A stretch of 47,922 nucleotides of DNA from Paludibacteraceae bacterium (lineage in GTDB: Bacteria > Bacteroidota > Bacteroidia > Bacteroidales > Paludibacteraceae): contig JAKSNU010000004.1 in the NCBI GenBank assembly GCA_024399535.1, positions 1 through 47,922 of the forward strand. The letters are read 5' to 3'. Below are positions 23,498-33,512 of the stretch, in pieces. Every line of letters starts with the position of its first letter. Position 1 is the first letter of the stretch. Below the pieces are notes generated by a model that was not told where the DNA came from, ran no database searches, and saw only the letters and a program-made list of their open reading frames with translations. The translations under genes and the position numbers were made by a program.

Positions 23498-26400
23498 TTA
23501 TTTTTCAGTTATCATAACTTTATAAACCTGACGATTAGCACCTACAATAATCTCTAACAGATAAATGCCTGAATAATTTGGTGTCATAATGGTATAGTTA
23601 AATTTATCTATCTCGAACACTCCAAGCATTTGTCCAGTGATGCTATACCATCTTGCCACACCACTTTCATTAATATTCGAAAGCTCCAACATTGATGCCG
23701 GCATATGTTGTACAGCACATCCGACACAGAGTTGCATATATGGAGATGCGTCAGTATGCAAAACTGGAATAATCTCACATGTCATATATGACTTAGTTTC
23801 ACCAACCCTTGTCAACTCTACTGAATATCTATCAGAGGTGAAATCAAATGTTGTGCTATCAATACCTATATAAATGTATGGAAGCACCTCTCCGTCCAAC
23901 TTCACACCATTCTTATACCACTGGAAATCGCTGAACTTATAGCCTGGGTTTCGATATTTGTCATTGTATTTCTCGTTCAATACTGCTATAACATCATTCC
24001 ATTTCTGCTCCAGCACCGTATTTGCATAAAGAACAGTGAAATGCAAAGGCACAACTGTAGGTCCACAAATCACATCGTTGAATTCAACATTAACGGTATA
24101 ATCATTAACATAAGGCTCCTTATCCTCAACATTGCGAATCAATACATATGGTGAATCCATATTAATTGGCACTGAATCAACGTTCTTGAATCCTTCTTTC
24201 GCTGCCTCTGACGAGAACCTCAGATTGTAGCTCAATGATTGACCCTGAGTAATCTTAAACTCGTATAACTGACTAATATCATCAGCACACATAGGCGGTG
24301 TAGATACGAACTTCGCTGCAACACAAGTTTGTGTAAGTTCTATATCCACAGGAGCACTTTCACACCCGAATCTATTTCTCACTACGACTATATAATGTCC
24401 CTTAGTGAGGCTATCCAATCTTCCACTATCCACACCATTAACCGTATATCGCCACGTTGAATCTGGCAAATCGAGCTTAATCCATCCTGTATTTGGTGCA
24501 CCTTGCTCATTCTGTGATGTATATGTAAATACTATTGGATCGTAAACATATAAATCCAAAGTCACTACCGAGTCACAACCTGCTGCACTCTTAAGTTTTG
24601 ATTTATACTCGCCCGACTTAGTAAATTTATTACCATTGAAATCGTAAGACTGTCCATCGCAAATAGTATCGTAAATGGTTGTATCTATCTTATCAACCAC
24701 CTTCAAATCGAGCACTATGACTGAGTCGCAACCACCGAGACCTTTTGCTGCTGCTGTATAAACTCCTGTTGTATTGAGTTTCTGACCATTGAAAATATAT
24801 ACTTGACCTTGACAAATCGACTCAATAATTGTATCTGTCACCTCATGTATTTTTGGCACATTATATGCTATCCTCATTGTGTCAAGACACATACCTCCAG
24901 AGATTGCAGCCACGAGTTCTAATATATACGTTCCTCCTTCATTAGGTACGGTTATTGTTGGTGATTCTGTCGCAAGTCCCTTGACAATGGTATCATTGTT
25001 CAAACTATCAACAATATTCCATCTGTAGTACTCTGGTTGCTCAGATGTCACACCACGTTGAGTAATTACTGACGATGTATTCTGCAAAAGCACTCTGTTC
25101 TCACAATTCACTGGTTGCCATTGTGGTGTGAACTGTGCGAGTGGATTTCTTGGCAACAAAGATGCCTCAAGCGTGAAAAAGCAGTTTGGATTAGTTTTGT
25201 TCACTACCCTACAAACATATGTTGCAGTATCTGTACCTTGTACGGAGAATTGTTGACTTGTTCCGACTATTGTCTGACTTGGGTCAGTTTTTTTATACCA
25301 CTGATAGTTGAAACCAGCTGGTGCTTCAACTTTAGATTCAGCAACATCACCGCACGACAAACCAGTAATCTGAGCATCGGAACACGACAAAGCATAATAA
25401 GCATACCCATAATGTCCTGACGCATTACAATCCTTCGTTGTGAAACATATTCTCAATGTCTGTCCTGCATACTGCGACAAGTTGAATCCCACTTGCGTCC
25501 ACTCCTTCCACCAAACATGCTCCATTGCATTGCATTCGTGCCATGTTGCATCGCGGTTTGTTCCATCACAGAGGAATGTTGCCTCAGTACAAGAACCAAT
25601 AGAAGTTCCTGCAAGGTTAGTAATCTTCATATTAAATTCAGGTGGCTCGCTATGTCCTGGTTCCTCAAATACCACGGCATATTTCAACATCATTATGACG
25701 TTTGAATTTGCTGGAACAGTATATGTGTAAGTCACAGTCTCAGCTTCCGAACCATTGTTCCAGTTACCAAGACGGACCGCAACGACCTCGCCTTTAGGAA
25801 TAGTAGGCAATCCACCTCCTGTTCTTGGGTCGGTCTCGCCTGGCGTAGAGTGTACTGTATGTCGCGACGACATTTGCGCCGGACCATTATCTATGATACC
25901 AGTAGTCTGTTTTGGATTGCTATACGAGCCATACGTACAAGTCACACTTGGGTCAGTCAGGTTCCTAAAATCAATACAATGTGCAGATGGGTCATACACT
26001 ATGACATTTTGCGCTATCACCCAAATACTCGTATCAGTAGGGCAATCAGAACGCACTAAAAAGTCATATATACCTTCACCTACATTATTTATAGTATACG
26101 ATGTTCCAGTAATACCCGTAATAGTTGTAACAGTTGACGAACCATACGCTCTATACTGCAAGTCGTATGTAGTTGCATTTCCACTCCAAGTGACAACAAT
26201 CTGACTTCCATTTGCCGTTGCATTCACGTTGGTTGGTTTTCCACAAGCACGTGTAGCTATCTGCACATTATCGATACAACCTCCTGGTGGAACATTGTTT
26301 TGACCATTGTTACTCCACGCAAATACAAGTTTCATAGGAGCTCCTGTACTTGTAATCTGAACGTTTGCTACTTTCCAACCTCCTGTGAGGCTTATCGAAT

Positions 26401-26863
26401 TTTTTCCGTTTATTGTAAAAGCATTATTCAGCCATGCAGGAGAACCCATAACTGCAGAATTTGTCGTAGTCGATCCTGAGACCCAACATGCCTTCAGACA
26501 GTCCAGAGTACCTTCACCGCCAGCATAATAAGTAAAACTCAGATCATAAGTACCAGATGGCAATGTAAACGTCCTATACGCTACAATGATTATCGGGTTA
26601 TTGGCATAAGATGCCGTAACACCACCATCAGAACTTATATCCAAGGCACTATCACCAGCATACACCTCTGCCGTTGATACATACCATTTATTCCTTGACG
26701 TGTTTCCTGCTGGGCCTGCATTTAGAGTCCATTGTGCATTTTCAGTAGCATCTTCAAAACCGCAAAAATAAGGCAGCGTAACAGTCTGTGCATCCAACAT
26801 TACGCTAAACATCAGCGCAAATGCCATCAGCATAACAATCTTCCTTAATCCGAATTGTTTCAT
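23498..26863 (-). CDS. Large secreted surface protein with type IX sorting domain
   Basis: 1121 aa. A Sec signal peptide at 1-25 is followed by a jelly-roll/MAM-like domain (about 26-205, YFCGFEDATENAQWTLN) and a fibronectin type III domain (about 206-290, PTNVNATANGSQIVVTWSG). After another jelly-roll-like region and PKD/Ig-like regions come two related modules around residues 684 and 736 (ICQGQVYIFNG and ICDGQSYDFNG, each ending GCDSVxxLDL). The last 50 or so residues (RWYSITGQMLGVFEI, then SGIYLLEIIVGANRQVYKVM) match a type-A C-terminal sorting domain, which directs export by the type IX system and anchoring to the surface. It is probably an adhesin or matrix protein; no catalytic motif is seen. 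Confidence 0.82.
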   Translation of the reverse strand: MKQFGLRKIVMLMAFALMFSVMLDAQTVTLPYFCGFEDATENAQWTLNAGPAGNTSRNKWYVSTAEVYAGDSALDISSDGGVTASYANNPIIIVAYRTFTLPSGTYDLSFTYYAGGEGTLDCLKACWVSGSTTTNSAVMGSPAWLNNAFTINGKNSISLTGGWKVANVQITSTGAPMKLVFAWSNNGQNNVPPGGCIDNVQIATRACGKPTNVNATANGSQIVVTWSGNATTYDLQYRAYGSSTVTTITGITGTSYTINNVGEGIYDFLVRSDCPTDTSIWVIAQNVIVYDPSAHCIDFRNLTDPSVTCTYGSYSNPKQTTGIIDNGPAQMSSRHTVHSTPGETDPRTGGGLPTIPKGEVVAVRLGNWNNGSEAETVTYTYTVPANSNVIMMLKYAVVFEEPGHSEPPEFNMKITNLAGTSIGSCTEATFLCDGTNRDATWHECNAMEHVWWKEWTQVGFNLSQYAGQTLRICFTTKDCNASGHYGYAYYALSCSDAQITGLSCGDVAESKVEAPAGFNYQWYKKTDPSQTIVGTSQQFSVQGTDTATYVCRVVNKTNPNCFFTLEASLLPRNPLAQFTPQWQPVNCENRVLLQNTSSVITQRGVTSEQPEYYRWNIVDSLNNDTIVKGLATESPTITVPNEGGTYILELVAAISGGMCLDTMRIAYNVPKIHEVTDTIIESICQGQVYIFNGQKLNTTGVYTAAAKGLGGCDSVIVLDLKVVDKIDTTIYDTICDGQSYDFNGNKFTKSGEYKSKLKSAAGCDSVVTLDLYVYDPIVFTYTSQNEQGAPNTGWIKLDLPDSTWRYTVNGVDSGRLDSLTKGHYIVVVRNRFGCESAPVDIELTQTCVAAKFVSTPPMCADDISQLYEFKITQGQSLSYNLRFSSEAAKEGFKNVDSVPINMDSPYVLIRNVEDKEPYVNDYTVNVEFNDVICGPTVVPLHFTVLYANTVLEQKWNDVIAVLNEKYNDKYRNPGYKFSDFQWYKNGVKLDGEVLPYIYIGIDSTTFDFTSDRYSVELTRVGETKSYMTCEIIPVLHTDASPYMQLCVGCAVQHMPASMLELSNINESGVARWYSITGQMLGVFEIDKFNYTIMTPNYSGIYLLEIIVGANRQVYKVMITEK

Positions 26864-26902
26864 ATCTCGTATGATTTACTTTATTTACAATTTTTGAGCC
26901 TG

Positions 26903-26932
26903 CAAATTTACAAATAAATATTTGATTACAAA
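26903..26932 (-). promoter_or_regulatory. Promoter of the surface protein-barrel operon
   Basis: On the minus strand: TTTG (26932-26929), 18 nt, TAAATTTG (26910-26903) and then C. It falls in the 107-nt gap after cmk. Confidence 0.6.
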
Positions 26933-26970
26933 AATATTTTGATATTTTTTTCGTCATATAAATAGAATCG

Positions 26971-27651
26971 TCATCTACGAGCCTCGTTGAACCATCCTTT
27001 GATTGTCTCGAACTGCTCTTCTCTTGTCAATTCTGAATTATCCAAAATTCTTGCATCAACTGCCTGTTTCAAAGGAGATTCCTTTCTATGAGTATCCCTA
27101 TAATCTCTATCAATAACGTCTGCCAACACCTCATCCATTTTCATCTCTTTTCCTTTTGCCTTCAATTCATCAAATCGCCTTTTTGCTCTGATTTCAGCTG
27201 CCGCAGTCACAAAAATCTTCAGTTCAGCCTTCGGAAAAACGACAGTTCCTATGTCTCTTCCATCCATTACAATACCTTTCTCATCACCCATTCTCTGCTG
27301 CAACTCCACCAATTTAACTCTTACAAAACCAATAGCAGATACCCTTGAAGCAGCGTTACCCACTTCTAATGTTCTAATTTCTGATTCAACGTCTTCTCCG
27401 TCCAATGTGGTATGTTGCTTACCTTCTACAATGGCGAAATCAATCTTTAGATTTTCAATCATCACTTTGAGTTTCTCTTCATCTATTTCATCGTCAGTGA
27501 TAATTCCCTTCCTAAGTCCTGCCAATGCTGTTGCTCTATACATTGCTCCTGTATCAACATATCTATAACCAGCATATTCTGCTAAAGCTTTAGCCATTGT
27601 GCTTTTTCCGCAAGATGAATATCCATCTATCGCAACTATTATTTTCCTCAT
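26971..27651 (-). CDS. cmk: Cytidylate kinase
   Basis: 226 aa, normal length. Phosphorylates CMP and dCMP with ATP in pyrimidine recycling. The P-loop is at the N-terminus in VAIDGYSSCGKSTMAKAL, followed by YVDTGAMYRATAL (CMP site), VMDGRDIGTVVFPKAELK, and the lid segment DRDYRDTHRKESPLKQAVDA. It begins 6 nt after porQ. The porQ-cmk pairing is also found, as I recall, in Porphyromonas, where cmk appears to be a passenger in the secretion-gene transcript. Confidence 0.95.
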   Translation of the reverse strand: MRKIIVAIDGYSSCGKSTMAKALAEYAGYRYVDTGAMYRATALAGLRKGIITDDEIDEEKLKVMIENLKIDFAIVEGKQHTTLDGEDVESEIRTLEVGNAASRVSAIGFVRVKLVELQQRMGDEKGIVMDGRDIGTVVFPKAELKIFVTAAAEIRAKRRFDELKAKGKEMKMDEVLADVIDRDYRDTHRKESPLKQAVDARILDNSELTREEQFETIKGWFNEARR

Positions 27652-27657
27652 ATATTT

Positions 27658-28674
27658 TCAAATTTTTATTGCTACCGAAGCATTATAACATATGTTCCCA
27701 GCCTGATATGGCGTTATCGAAAAATCCACAGAAACCATCTTCACACTGAACCCTGCCCCAAAAGCAAATCCAGCGATAGAACGATGGTCCGAGACTGCCA
27801 TATCCCTATGTGCCTGATGATTATACGACACAACAAATCGCAAATAACTTGTTGGTATCACCTCTACCGACCATATCGTGTGACGGAAAAACATATCAAG
27901 TCCCTGCAACCCTTTAGACTTATTAGCCATTACATCCTTTACGACATCTGTCGAAGTGTAATTTAAATCCCACCTCTCCAAATTATGATATGTGAACGAA
28001 AACCTCAATGGGGCTTTCGATAATTTGTAACTCACACCGACCATTAGATTGAGCGGCAACGTCTCTGTATGTTGTTTCGATTCTATACTATAGAGTCCTT
28101 TTATCTGAAAACCAGCATTTCTCAGCACTAATGCCGCAGTCACACCCTTCTCTGCATTATGATATGAAAAACCAAAATCAAATGCCATTCCTACGCTTTG
28201 GTATTTCTCATATACCGAGTATATCACTTTTGCCGCCACACCTGCCGACAAATGAGGAGAAAACCATCTTGCATATGTCACATTTGCAACCATATCTTTA
28301 GCCGTAAATCGGCCCTCTTCAGCATCCGTCACTGACCTTCCGTCGAATTTTCCATAATCGACATAACGCATTCCGAAAGCCATAAAATCCTTATCGCTTG
28401 GATTATATCCATAAGCTGCAGAAGCTATGTTGACATCGCGGAACCTGTTTTGGTAATTCAATGCCAAGGTTCTATCAGTAGTTTTGCCTAAATGAGCCGG
28501 ATTATCAAAACTGAGAGACAAATCGCTATCGCATACTGCAATTCCAAATCCTCCGAGAGCTCCATTCCTCGCCCCTGCCGGCAATTCCAAGAATTCCCAG
28601 ACATTGCTCAATGATTGCCCTGCGACACAGACTGCAAACACAATGATTGTCAATATGGTTATTACTCTTTTCAA
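27658..28674 (-). CDS. porQ: Type IX secretion protein PorQ
   Basis: 338 aa from a TTG start at 28674. No ATG or GTG exists between the upstream in-frame stop and the signal peptide, so TTG must be used. Signal peptide KRVITILTIIVFAVCVAGQ is followed by a FadL/PorV-like outer membrane barrel (LPAGARNGALGGFGIAV, then SLSFDNPAHLGKTTDRTLAL). In Porphyromonas PorQ is part of the attachment complex that moves sorting-domain proteins onto lipopolysaccharide. The nearby sorting-domain protein is a plausible cargo. It lies between the cyclo-ligase (18-nt gap) and cmk (6-nt gap). Confidence 0.85.
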   Translation of the reverse strand: MKRVITILTIIVFAVCVAGQSLSNVWEFLELPAGARNGALGGFGIAVCDSDLSLSFDNPAHLGKTTDRTLALNYQNRFRDVNIASAAYGYNPSDKDFMAFGMRYVDYGKFDGRSVTDAEEGRFTAKDMVANVTYARWFSPHLSAGVAAKVIYSVYEKYQSVGMAFDFGFSYHNAEKGVTAALVLRNAGFQIKGLYSIESKQHTETLPLNLMVGVSYKLSKAPLRFSFTYHNLERWDLNYTSTDVVKDVMANKSKGLQGLDMFFRHTIWSVEVIPTSYLRFVVSYNHQAHRDMAVSDHRSIAGFAFGAGFSVKMVSVDFSITPYQAGNICYNASVAIKI

Positions 28675-28692
28675 CTCTCTTCGGTCACCTAT

Positions 28693-29223
28693 TTATCCCA
28701 CTACTAATATGTCGTGTACTGGTAAATCGAACTCCTCGGTTGGTATTTCTGCAACAATCTGGAAATCAAAACAAATACCAAGTCTAAAAGCATCTTTATG
28801 TTTTTCTAAGAATCTGTCATAATAGCCCTTACCACGTCCGAGCCTATTACCTGCATGATCGAAAGCCACACCTGGCACCAATATAAAATCCATTTCGCCT
28901 TCGTATGGCTCAGCTTGTGGTTCCATAATTCCAAAAGGACCCTCTTCCCATTTTGTGTCTTTAGTCACCTCCACTGGTATTATATCATCGCCTACAACTG
29001 TTGGCAATATTACTCTTTTGCCTGTCGTCAATGCCCTTTTTATTAGAGGTCTCGTGTCAGGTTCATCCCACAAAGGATAGTATAACATTACGATATTCGC
29101 CTTTTTGTACTCATCCGAAAGGTATATTTTCTCAACGAGTTTTTTTGATTTAGCCTGCAATTCATCAGTCCCAAAGGCTTTTTTGAACTGCCTGATTCCG
29201 CTACGTATCTCTTTCTTGTCCAT
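28693..29223 (-). CDS. 5-formyltetrahydrofolate cyclo-ligase
   Basis: 176 aa from the ATG at 29223. The frame runs to 29253, but that lies upstream of the predicted transcription start (near 29244). ATP-dependent conversion of 5-formyl-THF to 5,10-methenyl-THF in one-carbon metabolism. It has an N-terminal MDKKEIRSGIRQFKKAF helix, then MLYYPLWDEPDTRPLI, ILVPGVAFD, and the ATP/folate loop NRLGRGKGYYDRFL. It heads the operon with porQ and cmk, and its promoter diverges from that of dnaG. Confidence 0.93.
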   Translation of the reverse strand: MDKKEIRSGIRQFKKAFGTDELQAKSKKLVEKIYLSDEYKKANIVMLYYPLWDEPDTRPLIKRALTTGKRVILPTVVGDDIIPVEVTKDTKWEEGPFGIMEPQAEPYEGEMDFILVPGVAFDHAGNRLGRGKGYYDRFLEKHKDAFRLGICFDFQIVAEIPTEEFDLPVHDILVVG

Positions 29224-29250
29224 AATCCGAGCAATGTAATATTTTGCCTG

Positions 29251-29282
29251 CAAAGTTACATCTTTTTTTCGACTCTGCCAAA
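29251..29282 (-). promoter_or_regulatory. Promoter of the cyclo-ligase-porQ-cmk operon
   Basis: On the minus strand: TTTG (29282-29279), 20 nt, TAACTTTG (29258-29251) and then C. Consensus boxes and spacing. Confidence 0.7.
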
Positions 29283-29380
29283 ACTACATCAAAATAATTA
29301 CAAAAAATCCTAACTACTATACACTTCTTATGCTCATTAATGTCTTTCTGACATAGCATAAAATATTTACTGCCAAAATA

Positions 29381-29411
29381 TTCGTCAATTGAAAAATTAT
29401 TTGTAACTTTG
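29381..29411 (+). promoter_or_regulatory. Promoter of the dnaG operon
   Basis: TAACTTTG (29404-29411) and then C, with TTCG (29381-29384) 19 nt upstream as an imperfect -33. The predicted start is near 29418, about 36 nt before the dnaG ATG. Confidence 0.6.
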
Positions 29412-29453
29412 CACTTTGCAATATTATAATGTATTTGTTTCTGCAAAAGTGTT

Positions 29454-31418
29454 ATGGCTTTGATTGATGATGCTACTGTTCAACGTATTATGGAGGCTGC
29501 TCGGATAGAGGATGTCGTGCGTGGTTATGGTGTTGACCTCCACCGTGCTGGCTCTGTGCTCAAGGGTCTCTGTCCATTCCATGATGAAAAAACCCCATCT
29601 TTCGTAGTCTCGCCAGCAAAAGGCATCTTCAAATGCTTCGGTTGCGGCAAGGGCGGAAATGCCGTTATCTTCGTTCGCGAAAAGGAACAATGTTCCTATG
29701 GCGAAGCACTTAGGATTTTAGCTAAAAAATACAATATCGAAGTTCCTGAACGTGAACTGACAAACGAAGAAAAAGCCGAACACTCGGAACGTCAGAATAT
29801 GTTAGCACTCAATGAATGGTTCGCCAATTATTGTACTGATATCATGAACGACAATCCCGATGGTCGTGCTGTTGGATTATCCTACTTCCGGAGTCGCAAA
29901 TTCTCTGATGAAACCATTCGTGATTTCCGTCTCGGCTATTCTCTCCCTGATTCTGATGCTGCGACCAAAGCAGCCGTCAAAGCTGGTTTCGCCGAAGACA
30001 TCCTTGTCTCTTCCGGAATTTCTGGCCGCAACGAAAAGGGAAATCTGTACGACCGCTTTCGTGGCAGAGTTATGTTCCCTATCCAGAACCTCTCTGGCAA
30101 AATAGTGGCTTTCGGTGGTCGTATTCTTGAAAAACGCGAAAACACAGGAAAATACGTCAATACTCCCGAGAATGTTGTTTATCATAAATCTAACGAACTT
30201 TACGGAATGTTTCAGGCAAAAGGCGAAATCAACCGCAAGAATCAATGTATTTTGGTTGAAGGCTATGCCGATGTCATAAGCATGCACCAGTCGGGTGTTC
30301 GCAATGTCGTAGCGAGTTGTGGCACTTCCCTCACTACTGAACAAGTGAAAGCTATCCACAGATTTACCAACAACATAATGATAATCTACGATGGCGACAA
30401 TGCAGGAGTCAAAGCTGCAAATCGTGCCATCGAAATGGTTGCATCAGCTGGTATGAACATCCGTTTGGTCTTCCTGCCTAATGGTTCTGACCCTGATGAC
30501 TTTGCAAAAGAGCACAATGCCGATGAAGTGGAAACATATCTTAAGGAACAAGCTATGGATTTTGTGGACTATAAAGTGCAGACATTGCTCGGTGGCAATT
30601 TTGACGACACTAACCGCCAGAATGATGTGCTGAGAAATATATTGGAAGTCATAGCTGTCATGCCTGATGCTCTCATGCAAGAGACTTTCATCAAGAAAAC
30701 TGCACAACGTTTCGACATCAATCGTGATGCGCTTCTCAAGACTCTCCGCTCAATAATGAGTTCTAAAATAGAAGAACAATACCATACCGAAGAACGTCAA
30801 CAGGATTTTTCCTCCAATGTTCCTCAGCAGATTGCCGAACATCGCCAACAGCAAATCCAAAAGCAATATCCGTTGGATCGACAGGAAATGGAGTTGATGC
30901 GTTTTGTGGTACGCCATTATTCAGAAAGTGTGCTGACCGACAATGGAGTCTTCTCAGTGATAGATATCTTATACAACAATCTCAGCGATGTCGAGACTGA
31001 CGGCATCATCTTCCATAATCCTGCTTACGAAAAAGTATTCCGCACTGCCGTCAATGGCGACAGAAGCAATCCCCACCTCTTTTCGTTCAACAACGATGAA
31101 GAAATTCTATCCACTGCAGCTTCGTTTATGGAAGACCGCGAAATTGTCTCCCGGCGTTTCGACAAACAAAATGATTTTAAGATAAAGCCAGACAATCCAC
31201 AATACGAACGTCTGAAGGCAGAATGGGATGCTCAATGCAAGCAGGAGCACGAACAGGCATTGATTAACGAGCTCGCCACTCTTGTAAACGAATATAAACG
31301 CGCTATTATCAAACTCCGTTGCGATGAACTTAGGTCAGAGATAAAACGTGGCGAAAATATTGAAGAGAATTTTATGTTGTTGCAACAAATGACACAAATG
31401 TTGAATCAAAATAGTTAA
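29454..31418 (+). CDS. dnaG: DNA primase
   Basis: 654 aa. Makes RNA primers at the replication fork. The N-terminal zinc finger (CPFHDEKTPSFVVSP, then FKCFGCGKGG) binds template DNA. The RNA polymerase core follows, with the TOPRIM motifs EGYADVISMHQ and YDGDNAGVKAA supplying the metal-binding acidic residues. The C-terminal region (about 430-654) would bind the DnaB helicase. All key residues look intact. It is the first gene of a plus-strand run, with sufB starting 3 nt after its stop. Confidence 0.95.
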   Translation: MALIDDATVQRIMEAARIEDVVRGYGVDLHRAGSVLKGLCPFHDEKTPSFVVSPAKGIFKCFGCGKGGNAVIFVREKEQCSYGEALRILAKKYNIEVPERELTNEEKAEHSERQNMLALNEWFANYCTDIMNDNPDGRAVGLSYFRSRKFSDETIRDFRLGYSLPDSDAATKAAVKAGFAEDILVSSGISGRNEKGNLYDRFRGRVMFPIQNLSGKIVAFGGRILEKRENTGKYVNTPENVVYHKSNELYGMFQAKGEINRKNQCILVEGYADVISMHQSGVRNVVASCGTSLTTEQVKAIHRFTNNIMIIYDGDNAGVKAANRAIEMVASAGMNIRLVFLPNGSDPDDFAKEHNADEVETYLKEQAMDFVDYKVQTLLGGNFDDTNRQNDVLRNILEVIAVMPDALMQETFIKKTAQRFDINRDALLKTLRSIMSSKIEEQYHTEERQQDFSSNVPQQIAEHRQQQIQKQYPLDRQEMELMRFVVRHYSESVLTDNGVFSVIDILYNNLSDVETDGIIFHNPAYEKVFRTAVNGDRSNPHLFSFNNDEEILSTAASFMEDREIVSRRFDKQNDFKIKPDNPQYERLKAEWDAQCKQEHEQALINELATLVNEYKRAIIKLRCDELRSEIKRGENIEENFMLLQQMTQMLNQNS

Positions 31419-31421
31419 TAT

Positions 31422-32855
31422 ATGAACGATATAATCAACGAAGCAGTCGAGAAAGATTATGAATATGGGTTTACGACTGATGTGGAAACTGACACAATCA
31501 GCCGCGGTCTCAACGAGGATGTTGTCCGCGAAATTTCTCGTCGTAAAGGCGAACCCGAATGGTTGCTTGACTTCCGACTCAAAGCTTTCGAATATTGGAA
31601 AACGCTGAAATGCCCCAACTGGGCACACCTCGAAATTCCTGAAATTGATTTCCAGGCTATCTCCTACTATGCTGCACCACAACAGTCGAAAGCCAAGTCG
31701 CTTGACGAGGTTGACCCTAAGGTGCTTGAAACTTTCAACAAACTCGGGATTCCTCTTGAAGAGCAGAAGGCATTATCGGGCATCGCTGTTGATGCAGTTA
31801 TGGATTCTGTCTCGGTGAAGACAACTTTCCGTGAACAGTTGAAAGAGAAAGGGATTATTTTCTGCTCTATCTCTGAAGCTGTCAAGGAACACCCAGACCT
31901 TGTTCGCCAGTATCTCGGGTCTGTGGTCGGCTATCGCGACAATTTCTATGCTGCGCTCAATAGTGCTGTTTTCAGCGATGGCTCTTTTGTCTATATACCA
32001 AAAGGTGTCCGCTGTCCTATGGAATTATCCACATATTTCCGCATAAATGCTCGCGGCACAGGTCAGTTCGAGCGTACTCTCATTGTTGCTGACGACGGAG
32101 CTTATGTCTCCTATCTTGAAGGATGTACTGCTCCTATGCGAGACGAGAACCAACTTCATGCCGCCATAGTCGAAATAGTGGTCAATACTGACGCTGAAGT
32201 GAAATATTCTACAGTGCAAAACTGGTACCCAGGCGACAAGGATGGTCGTGGTGGTATATATAATTTCGTCACTAAACGTGCAGCCTGCCGTGGAGCACGC
32301 TCACGTATATCTTGGACTCAAGTCGAGACTGGTTCAGCCATCACGTGGAAATATCCTTCGTGTGTCCTGATAGGCGATAACTCAGTAGGCGAGTTCTACT
32401 CTGTCGCACTTACTGCAAACTATCAGCAGGCAGATACTGGCACAAAGATGATTCATTTGGGACGTAACACTCACTCACGCGTTGTCAGCAAAGGCATCTC
32501 CGCTGGTTTCTCACAAAACTCATATCGTGGTTTGATTAAAATAGGACGTAATGCCGAAGGGTCACGCAATTTCTCGCAATGCGACTCGCTTCTCCTCGGC
32601 TCTAATTGCGGTGCACACACTTTCCCATATACCGAAATAGAAAACACTACATCCACAGCCGAACACGAAGCTACTACGTCCAAAATTTCCGAAGACCAGC
32701 TCTTCTACTGTATGCAACGTGGTATTGGCGAAGAAGATGCCGTAGGTCTGATCATTGGCGGATATGCCAAAGAGGTTATCAACAAACTGCCTATGGAATT
32801 TGCCGTCGAAGCTGTAAAACTCCTTCAGATATCTCTCGAAGGTTCTGTCGGGTAA
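31422..32855 (+). CDS. sufB: Fe-S cluster assembly scaffold SufB
   Basis: 477 aa, normal length. With SufC and SufD it forms the SufBC2D scaffold on which Fe-S clusters are built. The beta-helix core is recognisable from [57 protein letters not shown], and the C-terminal [20 protein letters not shown]. It is unusual that neither sufC, sufD nor sufS flanks it. The neighbours are dnaG (3-nt gap) and pnuC (11-nt gap), so the partners must be encoded elsewhere. Confidence 0.95.
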   Translation: MNDIINEAVEKDYEYGFTTDVETDTISRGLNEDVVREISRRKGEPEWLLDFRLKAFEYWKTLKCPNWAHLEIPEIDFQAISYYAAPQQSKAKSLDEVDPKVLETFNKLGIPLEEQKALSGIAVDAVMDSVSVKTTFREQLKEKGIIFCSISEAVKEHPDLVRQYLGSVVGYRDNFYAALNSAVFSDGSFVYIPKGVRCPMELSTYFRINARGTGQFERTLIVADDGAYVSYLEGCTAPMRDENQLHAAIVEIVVNTDAEVKYSTVQNWYPGDKDGRGGIYNFVTKRAACRGARSRISWTQVETGSAITWKYPSCVLIGDNSVGEFYSVALTANYQQADTGTKMIHLGRNTHSRVVSKGISAGFSQNSYRGLIKIGRNAEGSRNFSQCDSLLLGSNCGAHTFPYTEIENTTSTAEHEATTSKISEDQLFYCMQRGIGEEDAVGLIIGGYAKEVINKLPMEFAVEAVKLLQISLEGSVG

Positions 32856-32866
32856 ACTTGTCTGCT

Positions 32867-33508
32867 ATGATTGAAACTGATCTACTGATTGAAATATTAG
32901 CCGTTGTTTCTGGTGTCATCGCCATATTCCTCGCTTCCCGCGAGAATTGGCTGACCTTTCTCATAGGTCTGCTGAATGCAGGGTCGTTCACGGTGTTTTT
33001 CTACTTTAAACACCTCTACTCCGCCTCTGCCGAACATTTTGTCTATTTCGTCATTGATTTCTTTGGCATTTTGGCATGGCTCGGACTTTTCAACAGATGG
33101 CGAAAAGGGAAAAAAGAAGAACCTCAAGTGACACAGTTGTCCATTTCCTGGAATGCTCTTCTGCTCGCAATTGTAGCAGTTATCGGCATTGCGTTGGGTG
33201 CTGCCATGACATACCTGTCGTCGCAACTCCCTGAATTGATTCCTAATGTCAAATACCCCTACTGCGATGCCATTTTGACAGTAGGTTGCGTCATGGCTCA
33301 GATTTTGCTTGTCAAAAAGAAAATCGACACATGGTGGTGGTGGATTGTAATTGATATGTTGAAATGCGTTATGTACGTTGCCATGTGGCTTGAAACAGGC
33401 GAGAATATCCTGATGACAGCCTTGCTGCACATTGTATATATATGTATAGCTATTTCGGCTATTATACATTGGAAACCAAAATTGAATAAAGAGCAAACAC
33501 TACAATAA
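32867..33508 (+). CDS. pnuC: PnuC-type nicotinamide riboside transporter
   Basis: 213 aa from the ATG at 32867; the longer frame overlaps sufB. Inner-membrane facilitator with about seven hydrophobic segments that imports nicotinamide riboside (or thiamine in PnuT variants) for cofactor salvage. Family features are SRENWLTFLIGLLNAGSFT near TM1-2, the aromatic DTWWWWIVIDMLKCVMYVAM region late in the protein, and a short charged C-terminus. No TPP or NAD riboswitch is evident, since it sits within an operon, so thiamine versus nicotinamide riboside is undecided. Confidence 0.85.
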   Translation: MIETDLLIEILAVVSGVIAIFLASRENWLTFLIGLLNAGSFTVFFYFKHLYSASAEHFVYFVIDFFGILAWLGLFNRWRKGKKEEPQVTQLSISWNALLLAIVAVIGIALGAAMTYLSSQLPELIPNVKYPYCDAILTVGCVMAQILLVKKKIDTWWWWIVIDMLKCVMYVAMWLETGENILMTALLHIVYICIAISAIIHWKPKLNKEQTLQ

Positions 33509-33512
33509 ATAT

